DNA of 64,000 nt from Bacteroidales bacterium (GCA_017619655.1 JAFZRV010000010.1:1-64000), one strand, 5' to 3'; counted from the first letter of the stretch, positions 36,516-46,603 are shown. Notes: generated by a model from the letters alone, not told the origin. Program-made: numbers and translations.

Positions 36516-37574
36516 ATGCAGACCCGGGACAGAAGGAAACTGATCGTGAACACCACCCAGATTATCGTCTGGGCGGGTGTTCTCATTGCACCGGCCCTGA
36601 TCACCTGGTCGACGGCAGGTTCCGTGGACGCGGCCTTGACCGTGTTCAAGGCCACGGCCGTCGTCGTGCTGCCGATGTGCCTCCTGTATTTTGTGAACTT
36701 CCTGTTCCTGGTGCCGAAGTTCCTCTTCGGGGGAAAGCCGGTATGGTTCTATCTGATCAATCTCCTCGTGCTCCTCACGTGGAATCTGTGGGAGTATTTT
36801 CCCCACAAGCCGATCGACTTCCCGCAGGAAGTGGTGGACCAGTTCGGCAGCGACAAGCTGTGGGCCATCTACGCCGTCAGTATCCTGATGATGTTCATCA
36901 TCGAGTGCCTGGTCATCCTGCTGGCGGTCGGCGCCCGCTACGTGATCCGGACCCATGAAGCGCTGGTTCGGGCGGAAGAGGAGCGGCGCAAAAGCACGGA
37001 AGCGGAGCTGACCTGGCTCAAGAACCAGCTCAACCCGCATTTCCTCTTCAACACGCTCAACAACATCTCATCGCTCACGCAGATAGATCCGGACCAGGCC
37101 CAGGAACGCATCGGCCAGCTCAGCGACGCGCTCCGCTACGCCCTCTACGACAGCGAGGCGGAAAAAGTGCCGTTGGCGGGCGAGGTGGCCTTCATGGAAA
37201 ACTACATCGACCTGATGGCGCTGCGCTGCAACGAGCATACCCGTGTCGAGCGCTCGCTGGTGCTTCCCGACCAGGAGCTGATGATCGCTCCGCTGCTCTT
37301 CATCTCGCTGATCGAGAATGCATTCAAGCACGGGGTGAGCGCGCGGAACGACTCGGCGGTGCGGATCGACCTGCACGCCGAGGGCCGTGACCTCTGCTTC
37401 GTGTGCGAGAACACGCTTTTCGAGAAAGGCACGGACGACCGCAGCGGTTCCGGCATCGGCCTGGTCAACCTGCGCCGCAGGCTCGAACTCATCTATCCCG
37501 GCCAGTACAGCTATGACCAGTCCGTCGTCGACGGCATGTACCGCGTGGAAATCCGGCTCAAGAACCAACTGTGA
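36516..37574 (+). CDS. LytS-type sensor histidine kinase
   Basis: The 352-residue protein has four membrane helices in about 1-145 and a His_kinase domain with NQLNPHFLFNTLNNI (phosphorylated His175), followed by an HATPase domain with SLIENAFKHGV and GSGIGLVNLRRRL. The signal is unknown. It is translated with the downstream regulator through a TGATG overlap. Confidence 0.93.
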   Translation: MQTRDRRKLIVNTTQIIVWAGVLIAPALITWSTAGSVDAALTVFKATAVVVLPMCLLYFVNFLFLVPKFLFGGKPVWFYLINLLVLLTWNLWEYFPHKPIDFPQEVVDQFGSDKLWAIYAVSILMMFIIECLVILLAVGARYVIRTHEALVRAEEERRKSTEAELTWLKNQLNPHFLFNTLNNISSLTQIDPDQAQERIGQLSDALRYALYDSEAEKVPLAGEVAFMENYIDLMALRCNEHTRVERSLVLPDQELMIAPLLFISLIENAFKHGVSARNDSAVRIDLHAEGRDLCFVCENTLFEKGTDDRSGSGIGLVNLRRRLELIYPGQYSYDQSVVDGMYRVEIRLKNQL

Positions 37575-38296
37575 TGGAAGCGCTTAAGTGTGTCATCGTG
37601 GACGACGAGCCGCTGGCCGTCAAGATGCTGGAGAATTATGTCGCGCGTACGCCCTTCCTGACGCTCTGCGGCGCGTTTACCGACTCGATGGAGGCACTCG
37701 CCCAACTGCCCGTCCTGCAGCCCCAGCTGGTTTTCCTCGATATCCAGATGCCCGACCTGAACGGCCTGGAACTGTCCCGGATGGTGCCGGCCGGCACGAA
37801 GATCATCTTCACGACCGCCTTCAAGCAATATGCTTTCGAGAGCTATGAGGTGTCGGCCCTCGACTACCTGCTCAAGCCCATCCGCTACCAGAAATTCCTG
37901 GAAGCCGCCACGAAGGCGCAGCTGTGGTTCGCCCGCGAAGAAGCCCGGCCCGCCTCCGCTGCGGCGGCCCCGGCTTCCTTCTTCCTGAAGACGGACGGCC
38001 GTCTGCGCAAGGTGGACCTGGCTGACATCCTGTACGTGGAGGGCATGAAAGACTATGTGCTGGTGCACCTGGCTTCGGAGAAGCAGCCGCTCGTCACGCA
38101 CAGCACCATGAAAAACATGGAAGAGCAACTGCCCGCCGACGCCTTCCTGCGCGTCCACCGCTCGTTCATCGTCGCGCTCGACCGCATCGACAGCGTCACC
38201 CGCGACGGCGACCTCCTCATCGGCGGCCGCCTCATCCCAGTCACCGACAGCTACCGCCCCGGCTTCGAGGCCTACCTGCAATCACACAGTTTGTAA
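37574..38296 (+). CDS. LytTR family response regulator
   Basis: The 240-residue protein has a receiver domain (VIVDDEPLA at the start, phosphorylated Asp56 in VFLDIQMP, Lys in LLKPI) and a C-terminal LytTR DNA-binding domain (about 130-238, LYVEGMKDYVLVHL and LRVHRSFIVALDRI). The ATG at 37574 overlaps the kinase stop. It probably controls the neighbouring receptor or hydrolase genes. Confidence 0.95.
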   Translation: MEALKCVIVDDEPLAVKMLENYVARTPFLTLCGAFTDSMEALAQLPVLQPQLVFLDIQMPDLNGLELSRMVPAGTKIIFTTAFKQYAFESYEVSALDYLLKPIRYQKFLEAATKAQLWFAREEARPASAAAAPASFFLKTDGRLRKVDLADILYVEGMKDYVLVHLASEKQPLVTHSTMKNMEEQLPADAFLRVHRSFIVALDRIDSVTRDGDLLIGGRLIPVTDSYRPGFEAYLQSHSL

Positions 38297-38308
38297 TACT
38301 TCCGCCCT

Positions 38309-39982
38309 ATGAAGAAAACGCTCCTTTTACTCACGATGCTCTGCTCGGTGAGCACGGCTTTCGCGCAAGGCTGGCCTTGGCCCCAGCCGACACAGGTCGC
38401 GCTCGTCCGCCGCGGCACCATTCCGGTCGTCTTCGGCGGCGAGACCCGCGCAGAGGGACGATCCTACAACAACGCGCCTACCTTCTTTATCTATCCCGAC
38501 GCCCGGCTCGGCGAGGATGAGGCAGAATCGCTGTTCGTTTCGCTGGCCATGCAGTCCGTCCTGGACGAGAATTTCGGGACGGCCTTCGTCGTCAATCCGA
38601 CCGGGGAGAGATGGGATGCCGACAAGGACTTTGACGCTTTCGTGGAGCTGTTTAACATCGCACGCAGCGGCAATCTCAAAGTAATCGGCTTCGGCGGCGG
38701 CGCCACCTTCATCAACCAGGTGCTCGCCCTCCGCGCCGCCGACCACATCGCCGGCATCGCCACGGTCGGCGGCCAGCCCGCCAAACTGCCCAAGGGATTC
38801 ACTTCCTACGGCGTGCCGGCCTTTGTATCCGGCAAGAACGCCGCCAAGGTCGCCCGGGAATACGAAGCCTTGAATGCGGCCCACGCCGCGGAAGAGCCGC
38901 TGCTGCAAGTCGTGGTTTCCAGCGCGACGCAGCCGGACGCGGTCTTCGCGGAGGCCTGGGACCAGGTCTTTTCGCGCAACTTCCGCTTCAACAACTACAA
39001 GCATACCCACTATGAAGGCGCCCGCTTCGGCCAGTACGGCCCCTATGAACTGGAACCCTACACCATGGCAGAGCGGCTGGGCCTCAAGCGTCTGATCGTT
39101 GAACTGCCTGCCGGATTCCGCCAGCGGACGCTCGACGGGCCCAAGTATCTCTGGTATGAGTACTGGCCGGAAGAACTCCTGGAAGACGCTCCGGCGCAGA
39201 GCGTTCCGATGGTCGTGCTGCTGCACGGCAATACCAACGATCCCCGCACCCAGGCAGAGACTTCGGGCTTCCTGCAAGTAGCCGGAGAGGACCGTTTCCT
39301 CGTAGTGGAGATGGAATGGCAGGGCACGCCGAACTATCAGGCCATGGGCCACGACGGCATCGAGAGCGTCATCGGCCTGCTGCTGCAAAAGTATCCGCAG
39401 ATTGACCCTTCCCGCATCTATGCGGAAGGCCTCTCGGCGGGATCGATGACGGCTTCGGCGCTGGGCATCAAAAAATCACACGTGTTCGCCGCGACGGGCG
39501 GCCATTCCGGCGGCCTCTTCAGCGGCCATTGGATCGGCCCTTTCCCCACCTTCGAGACCGTCTGGAACGAAGCCACGCAGAAGCGCGGTTTTGTCGAGAC
39601 CGCCTACTGTTCCGTCTTCGGCACCATGGACACGACGGTTCCCTATATGACGCCTGAAAACTGGAAAGGAAACGGCTATCTCAATGCCTGGAATGCTTAC
39701 GAGCAGATGAATGGAATGGAGGTCGTCGACCAGATGGACTTCAGTGTGGATCCTGTCTTCGGCCAGGCCGTCCGTGACCGCGAAACCATCCGCACGGCCA
39801 AGGGCGAAGGCATCACCATCGAGACGGGCCAGCTCTACAAGGGCGAAACGCCGCTGATCAAGCTCGTCGCCGTCATGGATTACGGCCACTGGAACTTCAT
39901 GCCCACCGCCCGCATCATGTGGGACTTCTTCCGTCACTACCGCCGCGACCCCGCCACAAAGCAGTTGATCTACGTGGAATAA
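38309..39982 (+). CDS. Secreted alpha/beta hydrolase with PHB-depolymerase-like domain
   Basis: The 557-residue protein has a signal peptide (ending TAFAQ) and an unassigned N-terminal half (about 25-290). The C-terminal half is an alpha/beta hydrolase: MVVLLHGNTND oxyanion region, nucleophile GLSAGSM (Ser376), and a late DYGHWNF His. It resembles polyhydroxybutyrate depolymerase/feruloyl esterase-like enzymes. It follows the LytTR gene by 12 bases and may belong to its regulon. Substrate unknown. Confidence 0.82.
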   Translation: MKKTLLLLTMLCSVSTAFAQGWPWPQPTQVALVRRGTIPVVFGGETRAEGRSYNNAPTFFIYPDARLGEDEAESLFVSLAMQSVLDENFGTAFVVNPTGERWDADKDFDAFVELFNIARSGNLKVIGFGGGATFINQVLALRAADHIAGIATVGGQPAKLPKGFTSYGVPAFVSGKNAAKVAREYEALNAAHAAEEPLLQVVVSSATQPDAVFAEAWDQVFSRNFRFNNYKHTHYEGARFGQYGPYELEPYTMAERLGLKRLIVELPAGFRQRTLDGPKYLWYEYWPEELLEDAPAQSVPMVVLLHGNTNDPRTQAETSGFLQVAGEDRFLVVEMEWQGTPNYQAMGHDGIESVIGLLLQKYPQIDPSRIYAEGLSAGSMTASALGIKKSHVFAATGGHSGGLFSGHWIGPFPTFETVWNEATQKRGFVETAYCSVFGTMDTTVPYMTPENWKGNGYLNAWNAYEQMNGMEVVDQMDFSVDPVFGQAVRDRETIRTAKGEGITIETGQLYKGETPLIKLVAVMDYGHWNFMPTARIMWDFFRHYRRDPATKQLIYVE

Positions 39983-40106
39983 CGATAGCGAAGCCAAGCG
40001 AACGATAGCACGTTTATACAGCTGTTTTAGCAAAATAGTTGACAATTCACGGTCGCCCGCTCTCCGAATGCTGGGTTGGCAGCAGAGAGTCAGTTAGTCT
40101 GTTGAA

Positions 40107-40478
40107 CTATGCCAGCGAACCCATGAACTTCTCGCGGCCCACGATGAAGCGGATGTGGGTGCCTTCGCCGATGAGTTTGTCGCCTTCGGAGGCGGAGAGA
40201 GCGAAGCTGAGCTTGCGGCCTTCGACTCGCGTCAGGACCGCGGTGGCGGAGACCGTTGCGCCGATGGCGGAAGGTTTCAGGTGAGAGACCGAGATCTGGC
40301 CGCCGACGGTGGTCTCGCCCGGCGCCAGGGCCGGCGCCACGGCCAGCATGGCCGCATTTTCCATCAGGGCGATCATGCGCGGCGTGGCCAGCACGGCCAG
40401 TTCGCCGGAGCCCTGCGAGAGGGCCGAATCGTTCTGCGTTACGAGAAGCTGGCTGGTATGCGACAAACCTTCTTTCAT
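40107..40478 (-). CDS. Hotdog thioesterase, FlK-like
   Basis: From the ATG at 40478 the protein has 123 residues and starts MKEGLSHTSQLLV; a TTG start four codons earlier is possible. It is a hotdog-fold thioesterase resembling fluoroacetyl-CoA thioesterase (FlK), with Glu in ALMENAAM and His in GEGTHIRF. A general short-chain acyl-CoA thioesterase role is more likely than fluoroacetate detoxification. It lies just downstream of metF in the same direction. Confidence 0.82.
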   Translation of the reverse strand: MKEGLSHTSQLLVTQNDSALSQGSGELAVLATPRMIALMENAAMLAVAPALAPGETTVGGQISVSHLKPSAIGATVSATAVLTRVEGRKLSFALSASEGDKLIGEGTHIRFIVGREKFMGSLA

Positions 40479-40493
40479 GGCAGGATACAAGAA

Positions 40494-41420
40494 TTAGAAG
40501 CAGGCTTTCAGGATTTCGACGATGTTGCGGGACTTGCCCATCGTGTAGAAGTGGACGGCCGGGGCGCCGTGGGCCAGCAGGTCGCGGCACTGCGCGATGC
40601 ACCAGTCTGTGCCGATGCGATAGACGGCTTCCTTGTCGTCGCCCGCCCGGCGGATGGCCTCGGTGAGTTCCACGGGGATGTCGATGGAAAAGGCCTCGGG
40701 CAGCAGCGCGATCTGGCGGGCCGTGGAGAGGGGCTTCAGGCCGGGCAGGATGGGCACGGTGATGCCGGCGGCGCGACAGCGGTCCACGAAGCGGTAGAAC
40801 ACGCTGTTGTCGAAGAACATCTGGGTGATGACTACGTCGGCGCCCGCGTCGACCTTGCGCTTGAGATGCGCGATGTCCGTCTCCAGGTTGGCCGCTTCGA
40901 AGTGCTTCTCCGGGTAGCCGCCGACGCCGATGCAGAAGTCGCCGCCGTTCTCCCGCTCGAAGGCGCGGATGGCCGCCACCAGCTCGTTGGCATGCGCATA
41001 GCCTTCCGGATCGGGGGTGAAGCGCTTCTCTCCGGTCAGCGAGTCCCCGCGCAGGGCCATGACGTTCTCGATGCCCATGAACTTGAAATCCTGCAGCAGG
41101 GCCTCCGTCTCGTGGGCGGGCGTGCCGCCGCAGATCAGGTGCGGCACCACCTCCACGTCGTAGCGGCTCTGGATGGCCGCGCAGACCGCCACGGCGCTCA
41201 CGCGGTTGCGGACGATGCGGCGACGGAAACTGCCGTCGGGCTGCGGGTCGAAGCGCACCTCGTCGCGGTGCGTGGTCACGTTGATATAACGCGGCGCGAA
41301 TGCCATGAGCGGCGCGATGCTGTCGAGGAGTTCTTCCTTGCTGATGCCGCTCAGCGGCGGAACGATTTCGAGGGACGGGAACGGCGCGGCGCCGCTGCGG
41401 AGCATGTCGGAGATTTTCAT
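40494..41420 (-). CDS. metF: Methylenetetrahydrofolate reductase
   Basis: From the ATG at 41420 this is a 308-residue FAD protein, starting [20 protein letters not shown], with PPLSGISKEELL, the folate-binding VPHLICGGTPAHE and RGDSLTGEKRF. It reduces methylene-THF to methyl-THF, the methyl donor for MetH. Its ATG overlaps the metH stop (ATGA at 41417-41420). A longer in-frame reading upstream lies inside metH and is rejected. Confidence 0.96.
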   Translation of the reverse strand: MKISDMLRSGAAPFPSLEIVPPLSGISKEELLDSIAPLMAFAPRYINVTTHRDEVRFDPQPDGSFRRRIVRNRVSAVAVCAAIQSRYDVEVVPHLICGGTPAHETEALLQDFKFMGIENVMALRGDSLTGEKRFTPDPEGYAHANELVAAIRAFERENGGDFCIGVGGYPEKHFEAANLETDIAHLKRKVDAGADVVITQMFFDNSVFYRFVDRCRAAGITVPILPGLKPLSTARQIALLPEAFSIDIPVELTEAIRRAGDDKEAVYRIGTDWCIAQCRDLLAHGAPAVHFYTMGKSRNIVEILKACF

Positions 41421-44400
41421 AGCAGATGGGACAGGAAAAGCCGTGCCTCTTCGGGGGAGAACCCGCGGGCGGCGGCGTAACGGTCGTATTGGGGCTGGCT
41501 GATGTGGCGGATATCGGGATAGCCCGCCTCCGGATGCACGAGCACCAGGCCGCAGATGGAGGCGGCGGGCTTCATGGCGCAGGAGTCGGTCAGCGTGATG
41601 CCGAGTGCATCCGCCTCGGGCAGCAGGCCGAGGATGTCGCGCTTGAGGCTGTGGTCGGGGCAGCTGGCGTAGCCGGCAGCCGGTTTGGCCACCTTCACGC
41701 CGGGCCGGTGGATGCGGGCCGCGAGCTGGCTGCTGAGCCACTGGGAGCAGGCTTCCGCCAGTGTCACCTTCACGGCGCGGCGCAGCATCTGCTCGTATTC
41801 GTTGTGGCAGGCCTCGCAGCTGCAGCCTTCGGGGTGCCGGTCGGCATTGTGCACGCTGAGCGCGAAAAGACCCAGCGGCCCGCTGCCGTCGGCCGGTACG
41901 AAGTCGGCCAGCGAGCGTCCGGCGCCCTCTTCCTGCCGCAGCATGGGCAGTCGCGTGTCGGCGTCGAGGCGGATGGCATCACCCTCGCGCGAGGCTTCAA
42001 AAAACTTCAGGGACAGGCGGATACGGAATTCCGGATGCTGCAGCGCACGTTCGAGGAGGGCATGGGCTTCCGCCACGAGTTCGGGCGCTTCGTCGCCCTT
42101 GAGACCCCAGGTCATGCGGAACACGCGGTCGTCGAAGTGCGGCAGCACGGCGGACAGCGGCACTTCGCAAGGGCCCAGCCCGCTGAAATCGTATTCTCCG
42201 GGACGGAGATAACTATCCGGCGCAAAACCGGGCTGCGGCTGCGGCGTGGCGGGAGCCTCCCGGGTCTGCCGCTGGCGCAGGTAAAGCGTACGCAGGTGCG
42301 CCTGGGCAGCATGCTGCTGCTGCTCGAAGGCGGCGCGGTCGGCCAGGCAGCGCTTGGCCAGGACGGCGTTCGCCGAAGCGTCGGGGGAATAGAACACATG
42401 CGCGTAAAGCGGTGCGAGCTTCACGGCGGTATGCAGGGCCGAGGTGGTGGCGCCGCCGATGAACAGCGGCGTGTCGAGGCCGCGGGCGGCCATTTCCCGG
42501 CAGAGTTCTTCCATCTGGAACAACGACGGCGTGATCAGGCCGCTCACACCGATAAACGCGGCGTGGTGCTCCTCGGCAGCCGCCAGGATGGTTTCCTTTT
42601 CGACCATCACGCCGAGGTCGACGACCTCGAAGCCGTTGCAGCGCAGCACGATGCCCGTAATGTTCTTGCCGATGTCATGGACGTCGCCCTTGACGGTGGC
42701 GTGGATCACCACGGGCCGGACCGACGCTTCCTCGGCGTCAGCCGCCATATACGGTTCGAGGATGGCCACGGCGTCTTTCATCACCTTGGCCGACTTGACC
42801 ACCTGCGGCAGAAACATCTTGCCGGCGCCGAATTGGACGCCCACCTGCTCCATGCCGGCCATCAGCGGGCCTTCGATGACTTTCACGGCGCTGCCGAGCG
42901 TTTCGAGGCAGCGCAGCACATCACCCTGCAGGTCAGCGGCTTTACCCGCCACCAAGTCGGCGCTCAGCTGCGCTTCGGGCGAGCGTTCGACCATGGTTTC
43001 TTTCGGCGCGGCGCCCTGCTCCTTCAGGGCCAGATAGCTGGCGGCCAGGGCGGTCAGTCGCTCCGTGGCCTCCGTGTCGCGGGCCAGGACCACGTCTTCC
43101 GCGGCTTGCCGAAGCGCCGGTTCGATGCTGTCGTAGGGCTTGAGCTGCGCCGGATTGACGATGGCCATGTCGAGTCCCGCGTGGATGGCGTGATAGAGGA
43201 ATACGGTATGCATGGCGGCACGGACGGGCTCGTTGCCGCGGAATGCGAACGAAAGGTTCGAGATGCCGCCGGAGGTGTACGCGCCGGGCAGGTTCTGCTT
43301 GATCCAGCGCACGGCCTCGATGAAATCGATGCCGTAGCGGTCGTGTTCGGCGATGCCGGTGCCCACCGAGAGCACGTTGACGTCGAAGATGAGTTCCTGC
43401 GGCGGGATGCCGGCCGCGGTGAGCAGCCGGTAGGCGCGCCCGCACACGGCGATCTTGCGTGCATAGGTCGTGGCCTGCCCTTCCTCGTCGAAGGCCATCA
43501 CCACCATCGCGGCGCCGAGGCGGCGGATCTCGCGCGCCTTGGCCAGGAAGGCTTCCTCGCCTTCCTTCAGGCTGATGGAGTTGACGATGCACTTGCCCTG
43601 GGCGTTCTTGAGCCCGGCCAGGATGCAGTTCCAGTCGGAAGAGTCGATCATGAGGGCGGCCCGGGCCACGGCGGGGTCGTTCTGTATCTGGCGGACGAAG
43701 CGTTCCATGGCGGCGGGGCCGTCGAGCATGGCGTCGTCCATGTTGATGTCGATGATGTCGGCGCCGCCGGCGATCTGGTCGGCAGCCACTTGCAGGGCGG
43801 TGTCGTAGTCGCCCGCGGCGATGAGCCGGGCGAACTTGCGGGAGCCCGCCACGTTGGTCCGCTCGCCGATAAGGGCGAAATTTTTGTGCGCCACGTCGAG
43901 CGTGACGGTCTGCAGGCCGCTGACACGCAGGAGCTTATCCGCTTCGCGGAAGGCACGTGGTGCGAGGCCCGAGACGGCAGCCTTTTCGGCGGCGATGTGT
44001 TCGGGCGTGGTGCCGCAGCAGCCGCCCAGGATGTTGACGAAGCCGGCTTCGGCCATCTTCCGCACGGAGGCGGCCATTTTTTCGGGCGTCTCGTCGTAGA
44101 GGCCCATTTCGTTGGGCAGGCCGGCGTTGGGGTAGCAGATGACGGGCACGTCGCAGAAGCCGGACAGCTGCTCGATGAGGGGCAGGAGCTGCTCGGCGCC
44201 GAGCGAGCAGTTGAGGCCGAAGGCCGTCAGGGGGTAGTGCCGGACCGCGGTGTAGAAGGCCTCGAGGGTCTGGCCGGTGAGGGTGCGGCCGGCGCGGTCG
44301 CCGGGCGACACCGACACGATGACGGGAAAGCCTTCCGCCACGCGGCTGACCGCATAGAGGGCGGCCTTGGCGTTGAGGGCGTCGAAGCAGGTCTCGATGA

Positions 44401-44866
44401 GCAGCAGGTCGACGCCGCCTTCGACGAGGGCTTCGACCTGTTCCTGGTAGATGGCGGCCAGGTCGTCGAACGACAGGCTGCGGGCGCTTCCGTCGGCCAG
44501 GTCGGTGGCCAGGGTCAGGGATTTGGACGTGGGGCCGATGCTGCCGGCGACCCAGACCGGGCGGCCGGCGCGGTCGGCCTCGGCGCGCGCGATGCGCGCA
44601 CCGGCGCCGGCGAGCCGGGCGACGTCGGCCTCAAGGCCGTACTCTTTCTGGGACAGGCGGTTGCTGCTGAAGGTGTTGGTCTCGATAATATCGGCGCCGG
44701 CCTTAATGTAGGCGCGGTGGACAGCGGCGACGCTGTCGGGGGCGGTGAGGTTGAGCTGGTCGAAGTTGCCGCTGAGACCCTGGCGCTGGAGCTGCGTGCC
44801 CATGGCGCCGTCCAGCAGCAGGATCCGTTCCTGCATCGCCTTACTGATATCGTCGTTCGTTTTCAC
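41417..44866 (-). CDS. metH: Cobalamin-dependent methionine synthase
   Basis: The 1149-residue enzyme has all four modules: homocysteine domain ([12 protein letters not shown], zinc Cys pair in [12 protein letters not shown]), pterin domain (about 340-600, [14 protein letters not shown]), B12 domain with cap (about 630-860, cobalt-binding His730 in DVHDIGKN), and the AdoMet reactivation domain ([15 protein letters not shown]). It transfers the methyl group of methyl-THF to homocysteine. The start is GTG at 44866. A composite palindrome lies upstream; no riboswitch was recognised. Confidence 0.96.
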   Translation of the reverse strand: MKTNDDISKAMQERILLLDGAMGTQLQRQGLSGNFDQLNLTAPDSVAAVHRAYIKAGADIIETNTFSSNRLSQKEYGLEADVARLAGAGARIARAEADRAGRPVWVAGSIGPTSKSLTLATDLADGSARSLSFDDLAAIYQEQVEALVEGGVDLLLIETCFDALNAKAALYAVSRVAEGFPVIVSVSPGDRAGRTLTGQTLEAFYTAVRHYPLTAFGLNCSLGAEQLLPLIEQLSGFCDVPVICYPNAGLPNEMGLYDETPEKMAASVRKMAEAGFVNILGGCCGTTPEHIAAEKAAVSGLAPRAFREADKLLRVSGLQTVTLDVAHKNFALIGERTNVAGSRKFARLIAAGDYDTALQVAADQIAGGADIIDINMDDAMLDGPAAMERFVRQIQNDPAVARAALMIDSSDWNCILAGLKNAQGKCIVNSISLKEGEEAFLAKAREIRRLGAAMVVMAFDEEGQATTYARKIAVCGRAYRLLTAAGIPPQELIFDVNVLSVGTGIAEHDRYGIDFIEAVRWIKQNLPGAYTSGGISNLSFAFRGNEPVRAAMHTVFLYHAIHAGLDMAIVNPAQLKPYDSIEPALRQAAEDVVLARDTEATERLTALAASYLALKEQGAAPKETMVERSPEAQLSADLVAGKAADLQGDVLRCLETLGSAVKVIEGPLMAGMEQVGVQFGAGKMFLPQVVKSAKVMKDAVAILEPYMAADAEEASVRPVVIHATVKGDVHDIGKNITGIVLRCNGFEVVDLGVMVEKETILAAAEEHHAAFIGVSGLITPSLFQMEELCREMAARGLDTPLFIGGATTSALHTAVKLAPLYAHVFYSPDASANAVLAKRCLADRAAFEQQQHAAQAHLRTLYLRQRQTREAPATPQPQPGFAPDSYLRPGEYDFSGLGPCEVPLSAVLPHFDDRVFRMTWGLKGDEAPELVAEAHALLERALQHPEFRIRLSLKFFEASREGDAIRLDADTRLPMLRQEEGAGRSLADFVPADGSGPLGLFALSVHNADRHPEGCSCEACHNEYEQMLRRAVKVTLAEACSQWLSSQLAARIHRPGVKVAKPAAGYASCPDHSLKRDILGLLPEADALGITLTDSCAMKPAASICGLVLVHPEAGYPDIRHISQPQYDRYAAARGFSPEEARLFLSHLL

Positions 44867-44899
44867 GTCGCAAAAATAGTTATAAAATGCCTTTTTAGC

Positions 44900-45030
44900 T
44901 TATGTATATATGGTTTTGTCCACCTTCGCAGGCTAAAGCCTGCTCGTCCCTCCCAATCGCGAGCGATTGGGCCCCTCCCGTTCATGGGCCACGGGCGGCC
45001 ACGTTCCCAAAACCATATATACAACGCTAA
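44900..45030. repeat. Composite palindromic element upstream of metH
   Basis: Outer arms tgtatatatggtttt (44903-44917) and aaaaccatatataca (45009-45023) are a perfect 15-bp inverted repeat, with further similarity outward (ttagc/gctaa). Inside are gcaggct/agcctgc (44928-44943) and cccaatcgc/gcgattggg (44952-44971), two perfect small hairpins. It lies in the metH leader or promoter region. It has no gene and is unrelated to the palindromes at 22985 and 49041. Confidence 0.85.
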
Positions 45031-45039
45031 ACGGCATTG

Positions 45040-46326
45040 TTATATTTTTTCGAGTGCCTGCGACAAATCGGCGAGGAGGTCGTCGATGTGCTCGGTGCCG
45101 ACGGAGAGGCGGATCGTACTGTCGAAGATGCCCTGGCGGGCTTTTTCTTCGGCGGTCAACTGCGAGTGCGTGGTGGTCGCGGGGTGGATGACCAGCGACT
45201 TGACGTCGGCGACATTCGCCAGCAGCGAGAAGATCTGCAGGCTGTTGAGGAAGCGGAAGGCGGCAGCTTTTCCGCCCTTGAGTTCGAAGGTGAAGATCGA
45301 ACCGCCGCCCTGCGGGAAATAGCGCACGTAGGTGGCGTGGTCCGGATGGCTGGGCAGCGAAGGATGGTTGACGCGCGCCACTTTCGGATGGTGCGCCAGG
45401 AAATCCACGATCTTCAGCGCATTGTCCACCTGCCGCTCCACGCGCAGCGAGAGCGTTTCGAGGCCCTGCAGGAGAATGAAGGCGGTGATGGGGCTGATGC
45501 TGGCGCCCGTGTCGCGCAGCAGCACGCAGCGGGCGCGGGTGACGAAGGCCGCGGGTCCGGCGAGGTCGGCGAAGATCACGCCGTAGTAGCCGCTCTCCGG
45601 CTCGGTGAACTGCGGGAACTTGCCGGAAGCGCGCCAGTCGAAACGGCCGCCGTCGACGATGACGCCGCCCAGCGCGGTGCCGTGGCCGCAGATGAACTTG
45701 GTGGCCGAGTGGACCACGATGTCGGCGCCGTGTTCGATGGGCCGGATCAGGAAAGGCGTTCCGAAAGTGTTGTCGACCACCAGCGGAATGCGGTGCCGGT
45801 GCGCGATGGCCGCCACCTCGTCGATGTCGATGAGGTTGCTGTTCGGATTGCCCAGCGTTTCGATATAGAGGGCTTTCGTATTCGGACGGATGGCCTTTTC
45901 AAAATTGTCCAGGTCGGCCGGGTCCACGAAACTGGTCGTGATGCCGTAAGGGACGAGCGTATGTTCCAGCAGGTCGAAGGTGCCGCCGTAGATGGTCTGG
46001 GCCGCGACGATGTGGTCGCCCGCACCCGCCAGATTCAGGATGGCGTAGGAGACGGCGGCGGCGCCCGTGGCGACGGCCAGCGCGCCTACACCGCCTTCCA
46101 ACGCGGCGATCCGCTGCTCGAATACGGTCTGCGTGGGATTGGTGATGCGGCTGTAGATATTGCCTTCCTGGCTCAGGTCGAAGCGCGCTTCGGCGTCTTC
46201 CGCACTGGGGAACAGATAGGCGGTCGTCAGATAGACCGGCACGGCGCGGGCGTCCGTCACGGGATCGGCCTGCTCCTGTCCGACATGGAGCTGGCGCGTT
46301 TCAAAGTGGAGTTGGCTGAAGTCCAT
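45040..46326 (-). CDS. metY: O-acetylhomoserine sulfhydrylase (Cys/Met PLP family)
   Basis: From the ATG at 46326 this is a 428-residue PLP enzyme (MDFSQLHFETRQLHVGQ); an upstream in-frame extension overlaps the promoter. The PLP Lys210 is in HSATKFICGHG and the YSRITNPTQTVFEQRI motif is typical of the family. O-acetylhomoserine plus sulfide gives homocysteine, the substrate of MetH encoded next. A cystathionine gamma-synthase role is less likely. Confidence 0.93.
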   Translation of the reverse strand: MDFSQLHFETRQLHVGQEQADPVTDARAVPVYLTTAYLFPSAEDAEARFDLSQEGNIYSRITNPTQTVFEQRIAALEGGVGALAVATGAAAVSYAILNLAGAGDHIVAAQTIYGGTFDLLEHTLVPYGITTSFVDPADLDNFEKAIRPNTKALYIETLGNPNSNLIDIDEVAAIAHRHRIPLVVDNTFGTPFLIRPIEHGADIVVHSATKFICGHGTALGGVIVDGGRFDWRASGKFPQFTEPESGYYGVIFADLAGPAAFVTRARCVLLRDTGASISPITAFILLQGLETLSLRVERQVDNALKIVDFLAHHPKVARVNHPSLPSHPDHATYVRYFPQGGGSIFTFELKGGKAAAFRFLNSLQIFSLLANVADVKSLVIHPATTTHSQLTAEEKARQGIFDSTIRLSVGTEHIDDLLADLSQALEKI

Positions 46327-46346
46327 TTTCGTAATGATTTTGGTTG

Positions 46347-46377
46347 CAAAATTAGGGAGATTGGATTTTTCGGACAA
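46347..46377 (-). promoter_or_regulatory. Promoter of metY
   Basis: On the minus strand, TTG (46377-46375), a 20-nt spacer and TAATTTTG (46354-46347) match the consensus. The ATG at 46326 follows 20 nt later. Confidence 0.72.
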
Positions 46378-46535
46378 GATTCTATGGAAAATAAGAATAT
46401 TTGTCTACGAATCGGTTGTTAGTTGGAATATCTGGTTGAATTCGGCCCGTCAGGGGCGGAACGGCAGAAAAAACGGCTGTGCTTTTTGCCGCATGTTCAA
46501 ATGTTATCGCTCCTTGTTCAAAATCGAAAGCGAGG

Positions 46536-46566
46536 TTTGGAATCTGTTTTTTTATCCGTAAGTTTG
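46536..46566 (+). promoter_or_regulatory. Promoter of the GH3 gene
   Basis: TTTG (46536-46539), a 19-nt spacer and TAAGTTTG (46559-46566) match the consensus exactly. The leader to the ATG at 46604 is about 30 nt. Confidence 0.78.
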
Positions 46567-46603
46567 TATAGTGGAAAACCGCAAATCCAACATTTATTCT
46601 CAT

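Noticed and set aside
33855-37040. A 1061-codon minus-strand frame opposite the beta-barrel gene and the kinase
   Set aside because: Antisense shadow spanning two recognised genes and the promoter gap between them.
44867-45039. A SAM or cobalamin riboswitch upstream of metH
   Set aside because: I looked for SAM-type and B12-box cores on the minus strand and found none; only the nested palindromes are visible.
41426-45322. A 1298-codon plus-strand frame opposite metH and into metY
   Set aside because: Its product has low complexity rich in His, Val, Gly and Asp, crosses the intergenic palindrome and matches no family; metH is certain.
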